A stretch of 5,291 nucleotides of DNA, from the NCBI GenBank assembly GCA_002785325.1, contig PFMH01000069.1, forward strand, positions 1-5,291. The letters run 5' to 3'. This document shows positions 4,309 to 5,291 of the stretch, one piece after another. Every line of letters starts with the position of its first letter. Positions within the stretch are counted from its first letter, which is position 1. A model generated the notes under the pieces. That model searched no databases. It had not been told where the DNA came from and worked only from the letters and a program-made list of their open reading frames with translations. A program made the position numbers and the translations under genes. The DNA comes from a bacterium (Candidatus Howlettbacteria) CG_4_10_14_0_8_um_filter_40_9. Its GTDB lineage: Bacteria; Patescibacteriota; CPR2; UBA1875; GCA-2785325.

Positions 4309-4316
4309 AATAATTT

Positions 4317-5291
4317 CTAAAACCCGGGACCTTCTCCTGGTGGTGCTTGTTGTGCTGAATCCATTGGGTTACGTGGGGGTTGAGCACCGCCACCGCCACC
4401 TTGTCTCCCCACGATTTCAGTAAGGCGAGCTAATGCTTCGGGACTTAAGTGTTGATTTACCTGACCCATCCCTAGTTCTTCACCCTTTCTTAGGGCATTC
4501 CTTAATCCCTCATTACCTTTACCGCTAAAGGCTTCACTTATATCGTCTGCACTGTAACTCCCGATGACAGACCGACCGTCTGCCGAGGTTGATAAAGCAG
4601 TAATAGCACCACCTTTTAGATCTGTTAACTTCTTGCCTTTTGCTGAAGCTATGGCTGCCCCTTGCAACTTACTGTTGCTACTTTGCAATGAAGCTCCAAG
4701 GTTTCCCTTTATAGCAGATCCAAATAAGGCCCCATCTGTTTTCGAAAATCTTTCGAGATATTTTTTTTGGAGCTTAAACTCTGGCTTTCCGGGGTTGTCC
4801 TGTAGGCCTTCATCTGCTGCTAATTTGTTCATAATAGCATGGATGTCTTTGTTGTTCTGGCCTCTCCAATTTGTTTTATCTAAAGATGAAAGTCGACTAT
4901 TTAGTTCATCTCTACCTAGCCCTCCCTCGTTAAGCAGCTTGACCTTTTCAGCAACCTCTGCATTTCCAGATCGTCCCCATGCCGTGTCTCTTTCTAGCTT
5001 TGATCTATATCCAGCAGCTCTTTTTAATCCTGGTATCTGACCCATTCCTGCTCTAATCTTAGCAGCTCTTTCAGCTGTCTTTCTCTCACTGTCTTTCTTT
5101 CTTTGAGCCAGTAGCTGTTGCCCTGTCTTAACTCCAGGGATGTGTTTTGCTCCCCCTCTTACTCTCTTGTCCCATGCAGCCATGACTTTACCGCCCATCT
5201 GAAGAGGGATCGCGGCTGCCATAAAGTAGGCTGCTGCAGCAGTGAGAATGTAAAAAACGTTTTGAAAATTATCTAAAAAGCTAGTGTTTAT
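4317..5291 (-). CDS. VirB6/TrbL-like type IV secretion membrane protein, C-terminal part
   Basis: The frame is open to the window edge, so the 324 visible residues are the end of a larger protein. An internal ATG at 5222 is not a credible start, because codons upstream of it continue a hydrophobic helix (FQNVFYILTAAAAYF then MAAAIPLQM, roughly visible residues 9-33). After this last membrane segment comes a basic region (WDKRVRGGAKHIPG, KDSERKTAERAAKIR), then a long hydrophilic tail rich in Ala, Gly, Lys and Ser. It ends in a Gly run followed by a Pro-rich tip that closes with PGEGPGF. Polytopic proteins with such a tail encoded just before prgI are typical of Patescibacteria conjugation/pilus loci, where they fill the VirB6/TrbL channel role. 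The assignment rests on this architecture and on the prgI remnant right behind it. I see no enzymatic motif. Confidence 0.72.
   Translation of the reverse strand: MNTSFLDNFQNVFYILTAAAAYFMAAAIPLQMGGKVMAAWDKRVRGGAKHIPGVKTGQQLLAQRKKDSERKTAERAAKIRAGMGQIPGLKRAAGYRSKLERDTAWGRSGNAEVAEKVKLLNEGGLGRDELNSRLSSLDKTNWRGQNNKDIHAIMNKLAADEGLQDNPGKPEFKLQKKYLERFSKTDGALFGSAIKGNLGASLQSSNSKLQGAAIASAKGKKLTDLKGGAITALSTSADGRSVIGSYSADDISEAFSGKGNEGLRNALRKGEELGMGQVNQHLSPEALARLTEIVGRQGGGGGAQPPRNPMDSAQQAPPGEGPGF

Larger units (their letters stand above)
952..4309. mobile_element. array of three toxin-antitoxin-like cassettes inserted at the prgI start
   Basis: The island lies between the VirB6/TrbL-like gene and prgI, genes expected to be adjacent. 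It divides into three units bounded by same-orientation copies of the prgI 5' end: A 4308-3235 (1073 bp), B 3235-2041 (1194 bp) and C 2041-951 (1090 bp). Each unit has one two-gene operon with a nucleotidyltransferase-fold member and one boundary-proximal palindrome of the AGCAAGGG/CCCTTGCT type. Cassette A is transcribed against the secretion genes, B and C with them. No integrase, transposase or resolvase is encoded here. That this is an inserted island is inferred from the repeats and the broken gene pair. The mechanism is unknown. Confidence 0.7.
4167..4309. repeat. 143-bp boundary repeat, copy 2 (behind the VirB6/TrbL-like gene)
   Basis: About 90% identical by hand alignment to 3101-3236, with 14 mismatches. 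Its extra 7 bases are a tandem duplication of CAGCCAA (4271-4284) that is single in the other copy. It ends in the prgI start remnant at 4308 and begins with a decayed palindrome right after the cassette A toxin stop. Confidence 0.93.

Noticed and set aside
3101..4309. CRISPR-like repeat pair
   Set aside because: There are only two long copies more than 1 kb apart with genes between, no spacers and no cas genes.
4564..5040. 158-residue open frame on the + strand
   Set aside because: It is the antisense shadow of the VirB6/TrbL-like tail, with no promoter, ribosome site or recognisable motif.

Overview
The window looks like a chromosomal piece of a Patescibacteria (candidate phyla radiation) genome. 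The evidence is a conjugation/type IV secretion pair typical of that group (a VirB6/TrbL-like membrane protein and a PrgI-family protein), a four-helix-bundle (S23-like) protein, very compact genes with weak or no Shine-Dalgarno sequences, and promoters whose -10 box sits almost on the start codon. TAA, TAG and TGA all appear as stops. The exact lineage cannot be read from the sequence.

Layout, right to left, which is the direction of transcription of the secretion genes. Positions 5291-4317 (-) hold the C-terminal part of the VirB6/TrbL-like gene, open at the window edge. Eight bases after its stop lies a prgI-like start (ATG at 4308) that dies after seven codons. The intact prgI does not begin until 951. 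The 3.36 kb between holds three two-gene toxin-antitoxin-like cassettes. Cassette A (4308-3235) has a small partner gene plus an AbiEii-like nucleotidyltransferase, on the + strand. Cassette B (3235-2041) has a DUF6922-like gene plus a second AbiEii-like gene, on the - strand. Cassette C (2041-951) has mntA plus hepT, on the - strand. Left of prgI (951-241, -) comes a GC-rich inverted repeat and the N-terminal 55 codons of a four-helix-bundle gene (165-1, -), where virB4 might have been expected.

The main discovery is the boundary structure. All cassette ends carry a copy of the prgI 5' end in the same orientation, so four prgI starts (4308, 3235, 2041, 951) are spaced 1073, 1194 and 1090 bp apart. 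All four similarities stop at the same base, one nucleotide upstream of the ATG. Downstream of each of the three dead starts, at about 100-140 bp, is a palindrome of the type AGCAAGGG-n-CCCTTGCT. The copy next to intact prgI is identical over 54 bp, and the distal copies are degenerate. This suggests stepwise insertion of defence or addiction cassettes at the prgI start codon, each time leaving an old start behind and restoring a working one. No recombinase is visible in the window.

Functionally, all three cassettes use nucleotidyltransferase-fold proteins. In MntA-HepT the nucleotidyltransferase is the antitoxin, and in AbiE-type systems it is the toxin. Each operon has a recognisable -10 box placed for leaderless or near-leaderless transcription. 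The array separates prgI from its upstream partner, and prgI is probably now read from the mntA-hepT operon or from a weak promoter just upstream of it.
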